This document shows, in pieces, positions 41,714-50,257 of a DNA stretch of 64,000 nucleotides. Position 1 is the first letter of the stretch, and every line of letters begins with the position of its first letter. The stretch is from contig JAFRQQ010000002.1 of NCBI GenBank assembly GCA_017428525.1, positions 62,001 to 126,000 on the forward strand, given 5' to 3'. Origin of the DNA: Clostridia bacterium (GTDB lineage Bacteria; Bacillota; Clostridia; Oscillospirales; Acutalibacteraceae). A program made the position numbers and the translations under genes. A model generated the notes under the pieces. The model had not been told where the DNA came from. It ran no database searches and was given only the letters and a program-made list of their open reading frames with translations.

Positions 41714-41841
41714 GTTTTTCGGCGGCGTTTTTTACGGTGTTCTTCCGGAACTGACGGTGATCCGAATACGCCCGGGCTTCAAGGCGGTAAAACCTGATCC
41801 TCCGGGACTGCTTCCGAAAGAACGGCACGAAAAGACGGAAA
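41714..41841 (+). other. Spacer between units G and H
   Basis: It holds a T tract (41728-41733) and a small CGCC/GGCG hairpin near 41769-41785. No gene and no clear closing helix are seen. Confidence 0.35.
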
Positions 41842-41894
41842 AAAGCACGCACAGCAACCACGACCGATTTTGAGCGATTTCCGGACTGTGCTTT
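41842..41894 (+). ncRNA. Array RNA unit H
   Basis: AAAGCAC and GTGCTTT form the closing helix; ACAGCAAC is at 41851-41858. It is the shortest unit (53 nt) and lies 46 nt before the DUF2828 gene, so it may sit in that gene's leader. Confidence 0.55.
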
Positions 41895-41940
41895 GCGCCG
41901 AATGATGAATCATAATGAAAGGAAAGAAAGGAAGAGTATC

Positions 41941-43431
41941 ATGCTGAATTATCTCAAACACGAAGCTGCAAAAACATATACCGAAAACGACGCGCGCACC
42001 TACCGTTCAACGGGCGCCGACTGCCTCGACCTTTTCTCTTCCATCGGCGCCATCCGCCGCAACACCGAAGAGGATATCATCGATCGCTTTCTCCGGGCGT
42101 TTACCGAAAACCCGGACCTGGCGATAAAAATTCTGTTCTTCGGCAGAGATGTGCGCGGCGGCTTGGGAGAGCGCCGCGTTTTTCGTATCCTCCTGAAATG
42201 GCTGGCGGAAAACGCGCCGCAGTCCCTGCGCAAGAATATCGGCTATATCGCCGAATACGGCCGGTGGGACGATCTGCTCGCCCTGCTGGATACGCCCTGC
42301 CGGAGCGACGCGCTGCGCGTGATCGAAACGCAGCTGGAAGCGGATAAAAAGGCCTTAGCGGCGGGGGATGAGGTCTCGCTGCTGGCCAAGTGGCTGCCCT
42401 CGGTCAACGCGAGCAATGCGGAAACGGTCCGGCACGCGAAGACGGTCGCAAAGCATCTCGGCATGACCGATGCGCAGTACAGAAAGACCCTTGTCGCGCT
42501 CCGGGCAAAGATCCGGATCATCGAAAACAACCTGCGCGAAAAGGACTATACCTTTGACTATGAAAAGCAGCCGTCCAAGGCGATGTTCAAGTATCGCGCC
42601 GCCTTCAGCCGCAACGACGGTGAGCGCTACGGCGCCTTCCTCGCCCGTGTGGAAAAAGGGGAAGCGAAGCTTCACGCGGATACGCTCGCGCCCTATGAGC
42701 TGGTCGAGCCGTATCTCGACTATCGGTTTGCCCGTGGCGTATCGAGCAATATGCGGAAAATATCCGAGAATGAAAAGGCGACCCTGAACGCCACGTGGGC
42801 CTCGCTGCCGCACTACGGCAACGATGAAAACGCGCTCGCGGTCATCGACACCTCCGGCTCCATGTACGGCGGCAGCCGTCCGCTGCCCGCCGCGGTCGCG
42901 CTTTCGCTCGGCCTGTATTTCGCGGAGCACAACAAGGGCGCGTTCGCGAACAGTTTTATTGAGTTCTCGGCAAAGCCGCAGCTCATTGAGGTCAAGGGCG
43001 ACACCTTCGCCGACCGTCTGCGCTATATCTGCACCTTCAATAGAATTGCAAATACGAATGTCGACGCCGTGTTTGACCTGATCCTCGAAACGGCGGTCCG
43101 GCATCACGTCCCGCAGGAGGAGCTGCCGTCGACGCTCTACCTGATCTCCGATATGGAGTTCGACTGTTGCGTGGAAAACGCGGAGCTCACGAATTTCGAG
43201 CGCGCTGCCGCCCGCTTCGCGGCGCAGGGCTACAAGCTGCCGAACGTCGTATTCTGGAATGTGGCCAGCCGGCACGGCCATCAGCCGGTGCGCATGAATG
43301 ACGCCGGCGTCGCGCTGGTTTCCGGCTGCACGCCGCGCCTGTTTGACATGGTGATGCGCGGCGAGTTGTCCCCGTATAAAATGATGATGGAGATCATCGG
43401 CAGCGAACGGTATGAAAAAATAGCGGCGTAA
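41941..43431 (+). CDS. DUF2828 family protein, Ro60/TROVE-like with vWA domain
   Basis: 496 residues. The N-terminal two thirds are helical with TROVE-like segments (LFSSIGAIRRN, LFFGRDVRGGLGERRVFRILLKWLA, PSVNASNAETVRHAKTVAKHLG), which in Ro60 form the RNA-binding ring. The C-terminal vWA domain keeps the MIDAS motif DTSGS (303-307). The start at 41941 follows AAGGAAG. The gene sits between the RNA array and rtcB. Ro-like proteins bind Y RNAs and misfolded RNAs, and here the array would supply the RNA partners; this is inference from position and fold. Confidence 0.82.
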   Translation: MLNYLKHEAAKTYTENDARTYRSTGADCLDLFSSIGAIRRNTEEDIIDRFLRAFTENPDLAIKILFFGRDVRGGLGERRVFRILLKWLAENAPQSLRKNIGYIAEYGRWDDLLALLDTPCRSDALRVIETQLEADKKALAAGDEVSLLAKWLPSVNASNAETVRHAKTVAKHLGMTDAQYRKTLVALRAKIRIIENNLREKDYTFDYEKQPSKAMFKYRAAFSRNDGERYGAFLARVEKGEAKLHADTLAPYELVEPYLDYRFARGVSSNMRKISENEKATLNATWASLPHYGNDENALAVIDTSGSMYGGSRPLPAAVALSLGLYFAEHNKGAFANSFIEFSAKPQLIEVKGDTFADRLRYICTFNRIANTNVDAVFDLILETAVRHHVPQEELPSTLYLISDMEFDCCVENAELTNFERAAARFAAQGYKLPNVVFWNVASRHGHQPVRMNDAGVALVSGCTPRLFDMVMRGELSPYKMMMEIIGSERYEKIAA

Positions 43432-43462
43432 GCGCATGCGCCGCCTGAAAGGAAGAGGAAAC

Positions 43463-44686
43463 ATGTTTACGATCAGCGGCGCATACAACACCGCAAAAAT
43501 ATTTACAGACGCCGTCGACGACATCGCGGCGGAGCAGATCAAAGCCCTCTGTGACCAGAGCTTCACGGAGGGCTGCAGGATCCGGATCATGCCCGACGCC
43601 CACGCCGGCGCGGGCTGCGTGATCGGTTTCACGGCCAACCTGGGCGACAAGGTGATCCCCAACATCGTCGGCGTGGATATCGGCTGCGGGATGCTGACGG
43701 TCATGCTCGGCAAAACGGAGATCGATTTCGACGCGCTCGACGTGGTGATCCGCACGCAGATTCCTTCCGGCACGTTTGTGCACGCGGGCAGGATCGCAAG
43801 ATTCCCCGAATTGCAGGAAATGGACTGTTTCAGAAGCCTGAAGGATACCAAGCGGATCGAAAGAAGCATCGGCACGCTCGGCGGCGGCAATCACTTTATT
43901 GAGATTGACTGCGACGACGAAGGCAACAAGTATCTCGTGATCCACTCCGGCTCCAGAAATCTCGGCAAGCAGGTGGCGGAGCATTATCAGGCCCTGGCCT
44001 ATGATCTTCACAGAGGCATGGACCGGTTTTTTGAAAAGCAGCAGGAGATCATCGAGGGCTACAAGGCGGCCGGCAGAAAAACCGAAATCCAGGCTGCGCT
44101 CAAGGCGCTGAAAAAGGACTACCGGTGCAAGGAGTCGCCGATTCCCCGGGAGCTCTGCTATCTTTACGGCGCTTACAGAGACAGTTATCTGAAGGATATG
44201 AAGCTCTGCCAGCAATACGCCGTGCGCAACAGAGCCATGATGGCGAAAATCATTCTGCACGCGATGTTCGGCAAAGAGCTTGCGGAATTCGGCTCGTTTG
44301 AAACGGTCCACAATTATATCGATCACAAGAGCAATATCATCCGCAAGGGCGCGGTTTCCGCGCAGCAGGGCGAGCTGCTGCTCATCCCCATCAATATGCG
44401 CGACGGCTCGCTCATCTGCATCGGCAAGGGAAATGAGGACTGGAACTGCTCCGCGCCGCATGGGGCGGGCAGGCTGTATTCCAGATCGCAGGCCAGGGCG
44501 CTGTTCACCGTGGAGGAATTCGCCGCGTGCATGCAGGACGTCTACACCACCTGCATCTGCAGCGGCACGCTCGACGAAAGCCCGATGGCTTACAAAACCA
44601 TGGACGATATCGTGAACAATATCTCCCCGACCGCGGAAATCGTGAAGGTCATCCGCCCGCTGTATAACTTCAAAGCGACGGGATGA
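43463..44686 (+). CDS. rtcB: RtcB RNA ligase
   Basis: 407 residues, shorter than the classic 480-residue form and closer to RtcB2-type proteins. The Mn/GTP site is complete: VDIGCGM (D72, C75), GGGNHFIE (N143, H144), VIHSGSRNLG (H161), H283 and the guanylylated His in SAPHGAGR (H333). It joins RNA 2',3'-cyclic phosphate or 3'-phosphate ends to 5'-OH ends, as in tRNA repair after cleavage by nucleases. It follows DUF2828 by 31 nt and is certainly co-transcribed. No archease gene is present in the window. Confidence 0.93.
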   Translation: MFTISGAYNTAKIFTDAVDDIAAEQIKALCDQSFTEGCRIRIMPDAHAGAGCVIGFTANLGDKVIPNIVGVDIGCGMLTVMLGKTEIDFDALDVVIRTQIPSGTFVHAGRIARFPELQEMDCFRSLKDTKRIERSIGTLGGGNHFIEIDCDDEGNKYLVIHSGSRNLGKQVAEHYQALAYDLHRGMDRFFEKQQEIIEGYKAAGRKTEIQAALKALKKDYRCKESPIPRELCYLYGAYRDSYLKDMKLCQQYAVRNRAMMAKIILHAMFGKELAEFGSFETVHNYIDHKSNIIRKGAVSAQQGELLLIPINMRDGSLICIGKGNEDWNCSAPHGAGRLYSRSQARALFTVEEFAACMQDVYTTCICSGTLDESPMAYKTMDDIVNNISPTAEIVKVIRPLYNFKATG

Positions 44687-44703
44687 GTCCGGATTTTCGG
44701 ACT
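44686..44703 (+). terminator. Weak hairpin after rtcB
   Basis: AGTCCG and CGGACT pair around GATTTT, but there is no T tract. Read-through into the next genes is likely. Confidence 0.35.
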
Positions 44704-44767
44704 GAAAAGGGCGTAAACTGAAAGCGGCAGGATGAAGGAGCGGGCATCAACATGCCGCTGTATTTTG

Positions 44768-44841
44768 AGGCAACGGAGAAAAAGAGAGGAGGAAGATCAC
44801 ATGTATTTGCCCTGTTGGACCGACGGCCTGACCTGGCAGGA
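44768..44841 (+). repeat. 74-bp exact repeat, copy 1
   Basis: It covers the ribosome site and first 13 codons of the gene at 44801 and is identical to 47152-47225. Confidence 0.9.
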
Positions 44842-45964
44842 GCAGTTTGATTGCTATTGGATCGCAAAAGGCACATCCCCTTATGAAAAGGATGAGAATC
44901 CGCCGACCTTTCTGTCTTTGCTGCCGATCCGGTTTTACAACCATACAACCTCTTGTTATGGCGTGAATCTGCATTATTATCAATTGCCGCCCCGTTCCGG
45001 AAACAGCGACAGTGACGATGTTCGGACGTTCCGCATCCTTCACAGCCGGGAAGTATTTGCGCTTGAGCTCTGGAAACGGGCCGCGCAGATCGTTGCCGAT
45101 GAATTCCCGCTGCTCGAAAACCTTCAGTTCGGGGAGCAGCAATTTGACGGCGTTTATCCGATCACATTTCAGTATCCGGTTGAGCAGGTTGCCGCGCGGC
45201 AGGAAGCGATCATGCGTAAACTGATCGACGACGGGTTTTCGATCGAAGAATCCCTTGCGGTTCGCTGTGAAGAAACCGAACACGGAAAAAGATGGACGTA
45301 TGAAGGGATCGTCAGCCTGTCGGAAGAGGAAATGAAGGAACTCTTTTCCGACCTGCCGTATGGCGATCTGCCTGCGATCCGATGGAATAAGCAAATTCGT
45401 TATCCTTATGAAGCGTGCGAAGCGTATTATAAATCGTTTGATGCGCGGATCCTGACCCTTGGCAATCAGTACAGAAAATACGAATGCAGCGATTCGGCGT
45501 TGGAAGCAGCGATTGAACGCATGGATTTCAAAGGGATCAAATTGGATGAAAAAGACGGTCGACGACTGAACGAAATCACAAAATTCGGGGATTCTGTGTT
45601 TTCCGATGTCACTTGTTTTCGCATTGACGCTGAAAACCTGAATGAAGCAGTCATAGCGTTTCTTGATGCCTGTGTCGCTGCGGGCGCCAATCCCGCCGTC
45701 TATGGGATCACAGGAGATTCAGTGCTTGTCGATGCGGCGGAATGGAACGAGCACCGCATGACGGAATGGCTGCTGAAGCAGGGCGTCGACCTGAACATTC
45801 ATCCCTTCCTTGACGATTATTATGACGCAGAGCATACCCTGCTCGACTGGATCGATCACCGGTATGATGAAGCATACGGAGATGAGGATCTTCTGGCGGC
45901 AACAAAGAAAACCATTGATCTGTTGGAACAGTATGGCGCGAAAAGAGAAAAAATCGTTTATTAG
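44801..45964 (+). CDS. Unknown protein with ankyrin-like C-terminus (paralogue 1)
   Basis: 387 residues, start after AGAGGAGG. The N-terminus MYLPCWTDGLTWQ and the block FGEQQFDGVYPITFQYPVE are shared with the protein at 47185-49050. The last third has ankyrin-like pairs: AVIAFLDACVAAGANPAVYG and MTEWLLKQGVDLNIHPF. No enzyme motif is recognised. Composition is more AT-rich than rtcB and upstream. Position downstream of rtcB could mean a shared transcript, but a functional link is unproven. Confidence 0.65.
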   Translation: MYLPCWTDGLTWQEQFDCYWIAKGTSPYEKDENPPTFLSLLPIRFYNHTTSCYGVNLHYYQLPPRSGNSDSDDVRTFRILHSREVFALELWKRAAQIVADEFPLLENLQFGEQQFDGVYPITFQYPVEQVAARQEAIMRKLIDDGFSIEESLAVRCEETEHGKRWTYEGIVSLSEEEMKELFSDLPYGDLPAIRWNKQIRYPYEACEAYYKSFDARILTLGNQYRKYECSDSALEAAIERMDFKGIKLDEKDGRRLNEITKFGDSVFSDVTCFRIDAENLNEAVIAFLDACVAAGANPAVYGITGDSVLVDAAEWNEHRMTEWLLKQGVDLNIHPFLDDYYDAEHTLLDWIDHRYDEAYGDEDLLAATKKTIDLLEQYGAKREKIVY

Positions 45965-45975
45965 GAGGCTCCGGT

Positions 45976-46377
45976 ATGAACGAAACACAAAAGGCCGCCT
46001 GGAAATACTGCGTCGTCGGCAACATCGTCAAGACGCATATTGATGCAAACGGCGTTCTGCGCTACGGCACGGTCGCGTATTCCGGCGGCACAAGGGTCTA
46101 TCTGTGCGGAAAGTATTGGAGCTCCGACGAAGAAACGATCGATGTGATCGGCTTGAGCAGGAGAGGAAGACAGCATTGTGTCAATGAAACGCCGGTCGAA
46201 CTGATCGAAAACGTGCGGCTGTCAAGGACATATAAACCTGCCATACTGGCGCTCATGAACACCCCGGAGTTTCAAGATTGTTGGTGGAACAACACCCCGG
46301 AGGATCGCGCGGAGGCAGAAGCGTTCGTGGCGGAATGGAAGACGCGCTTTGAGCAGAAAGAGGGAGGAGAAACATGA
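45976..46377 (+). CDS. Unknown small protein
   Basis: 133 residues, AGGAGG before the start, 11 nt after the preceding gene and overlapping the next by 4 nt. No family is recognised. It is rich in Trp and Cys (YCVVGNIV, KYWSSDEETIDVIG, FQDCWWNNTPEDRAEAEAFVAEWK) and has no signal peptide or membrane segment, so a small cytosolic beta-alpha protein is likely. Confidence 0.6.
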   Translation: MNETQKAAWKYCVVGNIVKTHIDANGVLRYGTVAYSGGTRVYLCGKYWSSDEETIDVIGLSRRGRQHCVNETPVELIENVRLSRTYKPAILALMNTPEFQDCWWNNTPEDRAEAEAFVAEWKTRFEQKEGGET

Positions 46378-47078
46378 ACCTGGAACCGGATTCCGTTCTG
46401 ATATTCAAGCGTGAATTGACACGTTACGGCATGGAGCCGTTCACAACAGACCCGGACGCCTTCCGGGGAAAGCTGCAGTCGCTCGGCGTCGTCGGCCTGC
46501 GGATCAAGGATATCAGACTTACGGGACTGAACACGACGTATATTGAACCCTGTCTTTGCCGCAGCTTAGAGGAATACAAAGCTCTGCCGGAGAATTGGAA
46601 GCCTGCGATCCGGCGCTGCTTTGCCGAAACCGATCCGCCGCTGCTGATCCGGCTGGAGGATGACAGGATCCTCTCGCTGAGTTCTGTTGAAGATTATGAA
46701 TACGGCGAGGTTTATTATGCGGAGCTGGATGCCATGCAGTGGGAGGGTCAGTTCGACGAATGGTGGGACAAGCGGATCGACGAGTGGAATCCGCCGAACT
46801 GCAATGCCAACGTGCTGTTCGGCAAAGCCATCGGCATGAAAATCGACGGGTTTCAGATGAATACCGCGTTTTGCAGCAACGGCGAACCCTATATGACGTC
46901 TTATGCGTTGGAATTGATTTCTGCCGAACCGCCCTTTGAGCGTCTGGAACTGACGTTTGAATGTCATTTCGGTTACAATTGGATCGCGCTGGAGAAAAAC
47001 GGCGCCGTGCTGGAGCTGCCCGAGGCGCAGATCCCGGCGCTGTTTGCGGGCTTTGAAGACTGGAAGGATGTGTTTTGA
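46374..47078 (+). CDS. Unknown protein
   Basis: 234 residues, coupled to the previous gene by an ATGA overlap. No family is recognised. Trp- and acid-rich segments (WEGQFDEWWDKRIDEWNPPN) and a C-terminal beta-rich part (LELTFECHFGYNWIALEKNGAVLEL) are visible. The style resembles immunity-type proteins found in polymorphic-toxin loci, but that is only an impression. Confidence 0.6.
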   Translation: MNLEPDSVLIFKRELTRYGMEPFTTDPDAFRGKLQSLGVVGLRIKDIRLTGLNTTYIEPCLCRSLEEYKALPENWKPAIRRCFAETDPPLLIRLEDDRILSLSSVEDYEYGEVYYAELDAMQWEGQFDEWWDKRIDEWNPPNCNANVLFGKAIGMKIDGFQMNTAFCSNGEPYMTSYALELISAEPPFERLELTFECHFGYNWIALEKNGAVLELPEAQIPALFAGFEDWKDVF

Positions 47079-47151
47079 TGCTTCATCTGACAAGCAGAGA
47101 AGACGCGCTTTCATTTTCATAGCGGTTAGAACGGTGTGCTTTTATGCATCA

Positions 47152-47225
47152 AGGCAACGGAGAAAAAGAGAGGAGGAAGATCACATGTATTTGCCCTGTT
47201 GGACCGACGGCCTGACCTGGCAGGA
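47152..47225 (+). repeat. 74-bp exact repeat, copy 2
   Basis: Identical to 44768-44841, again covering a ribosome site and the first 13 codons. The identity at third codon positions implies a recent duplication or gene conversion. Confidence 0.9.
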
Positions 47226-49050
47226 TAAGCATTTTTGTTATCTGATTGATATCGATGTTCGAAGCGCAAAGGATTATTCGCTTTATTCTCTGCTGCCCGT
47301 CAGATATGCCGGTGATTTCAAATCCCTCGACGGAGCACCATTCTATTCGTGCGATCGGTCTGACAGCGGAGCGGAAATCCACAGAGAATTCAGATTATGC
47401 AACAGTCTGGATTATTATTCCTCCGTGTTATGGGAAAAATCTGCGGAACTGATCCTGAAGGAGTTTCAGGATATTGAGAAAATCAGGTTCGGCAAGCAGG
47501 GGTTTGACGGTGTCTATCCGATCGAATTCCGTTATCCGGTCGCTTTGATTGAAAAAAGGCAAAAAGAGATCATGCAGGAACTGATCGACGGCGGGTTTTC
47601 GATCGATGAAAGTATCCGGACGTCTGTTGAGGAGAACGGAAAGGTAAAAACCATACGGTATTTTTGTGTCGCCGATTTAACCTACAGAGAAGCGGAACGG
47701 ATCTTTAATTCGACGCCGTGCGGGCAGGATCCACCGATCGAGCTCAGAAAGAACATTTCGTATTCCTATGAAGCGTGTTCGAATGATTTTCTTACTTTCA
47801 GTGAACGGTTGCTGGAATGCGGAAATCAGCGCCGGTGCTACCGCGAAAGAAACAAAGACCTGAATGCGGCCATCAAAGGCAAGCGTCTGGACGAAGTGAA
47901 ACGATTGATCCGAAAAGGCGACAGTCTGAATGAAATATCCAAAGACGGTGAATCCGTTTTCACCGCGATCGTCAAATACTGCATGGATATTTATGATGGA
48001 ATAACGGACAGAGATATTGAATATCTTGATGAGCTGGTTGAAATGGGCGCAAATCCCGGTGTGTTCGGTGGGTTTGAGGATGATTTGCTGACAGTAGCCA
48101 TCACCCATCGGCAGAACCTGCTTGTAAAATGGTTGCTGGATAAAGGCGTCAATCCGAATCAGCATCCGTTTCCGGATGACGCGTTTGAGGCCTCAACCAC
48201 ATTGCTCGACTGGGTTTACAGCCTGGATAACGAGCTGTATCTCGATGACGACCCGGAAGAAGCACATCGGATCAATCTGGAACAAATAGCATTACTGGAA
48301 GCCCATGGCGCAAAATTCGGAAGCAGGATCCTGCTGACAGAGAATTCTTTTATGCTTTATGATCTCATGTGGACGCTGACTCCGGATTTCGATGCGATCC
48401 GGCAGTTGATCGAGCAAAACAGGATGACGCCGGAAGAAATCACACGCACCGCAATCAGGTTTGTTGAAGATGCCGCCTGGGAGGATCTGGATTGCCCGCA
48501 GCTCAATGACAACATCGTGCGCCGGCCGCTGTTTGTCGAAAGCCTGCACAGCGCCTGTCTGTATGACCTGATCCGACTCCTGCTTGACTATGGACTTGAG
48601 CCGAATGCAGTTTATAATGAGGACAATCTGATTGAACAAGTCGTGAAGATCATCAACGCCGATCAGGCGGCAGATACGCTTGCGCTTCTGCTGGAAAACG
48701 GCGGCGACGTGAATGTCACGGTGAAAGACGAACGGGTCTTTGACAGCCTGGAGTTCGATGTGTTCTTCGGCAGACATGAGATGCCAGGCCGAAGGAATTA
48801 TGACGCGCTGGTGCATTGCTGGATGGTGTTCATCGGCTACGGCGTCAAAGCATCAAACGGCAGATGCCCGGTCGATTCGGTCTATCGGCCCGATCAGAAT
48901 GAGGAATTCGGCATCAAGGATTTTGAGCTCTCCGATTTGAAGGTGCATAAAGACTTTGCTTTCTGCATTTCTAATATGCCCTCCAACGGTGAATCCTACA
49001 CCATCCACATTTTTGACAATCGCACCAAATGGGAAGTCGCGCGCGTATAA
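47185..49050 (+). CDS. Unknown ankyrin-like protein (paralogue 2, extended)
   Basis: 621 residues. The first 390 residues align in order with paralogue 1 (MYLPCWTDGLTWQ, FGKQGFDGVYPIEFRYPV, LDGWFSIDE-type segment, ankyrin-like LDEVKRLIRKGDSLNE, LVKWLLDKGVNPNQHPF). A further 230 residues add more ankyrin-like units (LIRLLLDYGLEPNAVYNE, TLALLLENGGDVNVTV) and a small C-terminal domain. It is a cytosolic scaffold-like protein without enzyme motifs. Confidence 0.68.
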   Translation: MYLPCWTDGLTWQDKHFCYLIDIDVRSAKDYSLYSLLPVRYAGDFKSLDGAPFYSCDRSDSGAEIHREFRLCNSLDYYSSVLWEKSAELILKEFQDIEKIRFGKQGFDGVYPIEFRYPVALIEKRQKEIMQELIDGGFSIDESIRTSVEENGKVKTIRYFCVADLTYREAERIFNSTPCGQDPPIELRKNISYSYEACSNDFLTFSERLLECGNQRRCYRERNKDLNAAIKGKRLDEVKRLIRKGDSLNEISKDGESVFTAIVKYCMDIYDGITDRDIEYLDELVEMGANPGVFGGFEDDLLTVAITHRQNLLVKWLLDKGVNPNQHPFPDDAFEASTTLLDWVYSLDNELYLDDDPEEAHRINLEQIALLEAHGAKFGSRILLTENSFMLYDLMWTLTPDFDAIRQLIEQNRMTPEEITRTAIRFVEDAAWEDLDCPQLNDNIVRRPLFVESLHSACLYDLIRLLLDYGLEPNAVYNEDNLIEQVVKIINADQAADTLALLLENGGDVNVTVKDERVFDSLEFDVFFGRHEMPGRRNYDALVHCWMVFIGYGVKASNGRCPVDSVYRPDQNEEFGIKDFELSDLKVHKDFAFCISNMPSNGESYTIHIFDNRTKWEVARV

Positions 49051-49125
49051 AGCGCAGAAAGGCGGGCACGGAGCGCATGCGCGGCACGCCCGAAGAGATA
49101 AAAAACTGACAGAGCAGGTGGTCCC

Positions 49126-49393
49126 ATGGAGCTGAAAAGAAGAGAAGTCACCGTTCTATGACCTGTGCTATGCCGTCGCGAATGCGACGATGCAAGTTCT
49201 CAAAGAATATGGGTTTGCCGGTTTTCATTATGCGACAGAAAGCGATCAGATCGATCTTGTGTGTTTTTTGAATGTGAAACATCTCGGCATTTTCAAGCGG
49301 CCGCTGTCGCCGACCTTTGAGGATCGCCGGAACGATCGGGACAAGCCGGTCTCCCTGCAGGATGAGATCGAGCTGCTTGCCTTTGAAATGTGA
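49126..49393 (+). pseudogene. Frameshifted remnant of a small gene
   Basis: ATG at 49126 with AGGTGG upstream reads MELKRREVT and then meets a stop after 11 codons. A +1 change near 49150 restores a frame that reads FYDLCYAVANATMQVLKEYGFAGFH and on to 49393. The gene seems broken by one indel; the family is unknown. Confidence 0.5.
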
Positions 49394-49407
49394 CCGGGGG
49401 AACGGAT

Positions 49408-50235
49408 ATGCTGAAAAAACTGTTTGCAATCAACAAAAAAGAGACCGGCAGCTATATTCTTGGTCACGTCCCGGGCGAGCAGGTTTTTATGCTTCATTTC
49501 TGCGAGGAAAACCGCACGGTTTATCTGAATGAAAACGGAGCGCGCACGGTTTGCGACAAACCGGAGGAGCCCGATGAGAATGAAAGCGGCGACCCTTGTC
49601 AGATCGGCGACATGATCAACGGCTTTTATGCGTTCACCACGCATGAATTCAGCGAAGATGCGGACGGCAGATACGGACTGTTCGGCGTCAAAGACGCAAG
49701 CGGGGCCGTGATCGCCGATGAGCAGTTCCGTGACGTGGAGTGTTTTCGATGCGGCCTGTGCCCCGTGAAAAACGCTGAGGAACGGTGGGGCTGCATTGAT
49801 GAAAACGGAACGCTGATCATCCCGTTTCGGTATTCCGATCCGCCGCGGTTCAATCTTTACGGGCTCGCGGTCGGTGACGACGGGTTGATTGACAAAACGG
49901 GCGCCCGTCTGGCCGGAATCACGTTTGACTGTGCGGATTTTTTTGACGAAGACGACCGCTATATCATTACAAACCGATTCACAAAGGAACAGTCGGATGC
50001 GATCGCGCAATGCGGCACGGCGCCGGGGATCACGGACGATTTTTTTGATTCAAAAACCCGGACCTACCTCGTGAAAGGGATCCCGGAGCGCAGCATTCGA
50101 TTATGCGGTTCCCCAGCACCGGAGGCTGTGCTTGCGGCCGTTGAACTCCTGCATGCATTTGAGGATATCCGGCTGTATGATGCATATGTTTTTGCGCGCC
50201 GCGGAGATGAAACCGTGGTTTTCAAATGTGTATGA
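49408..50235 (+). CDS. WG-repeat-like protein
   Basis: 275 residues. The segment WGCIDENGTLIIPFRYSDPP is a clear WG repeat, and YGLFGVKDASGAVIADEQFRDVE and GLAVGDDGLIDKTGARLAG are degenerate ones. WG-repeat proteins are beta-rich and of unknown function, common in bacterial accessory loci. There is no signal peptide. It lies 14 nt after the frameshifted remnant and 22 nt before the next gene. Confidence 0.7.
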   Translation: MLKKLFAINKKETGSYILGHVPGEQVFMLHFCEENRTVYLNENGARTVCDKPEEPDENESGDPCQIGDMINGFYAFTTHEFSEDADGRYGLFGVKDASGAVIADEQFRDVECFRCGLCPVKNAEERWGCIDENGTLIIPFRYSDPPRFNLYGLAVGDDGLIDKTGARLAGITFDCADFFDEDDRYIITNRFTKEQSDAIAQCGTAPGITDDFFDSKTRTYLVKGIPERSIRLCGSPAPEAVLAAVELLHAFEDIRLYDAYVFARRGDETVVFKCV

Positions 50236-50257
50236 ATGGTCTTTTGGGAGGGATAAT

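Noticed and set aside
40504..41894. CRISPR array
   Set aside because: The repeated elements are short (8-19 nt), unevenly spaced, vary in sequence and sit in paired helices; there is no constant direct repeat with unique spacers and no cas gene.
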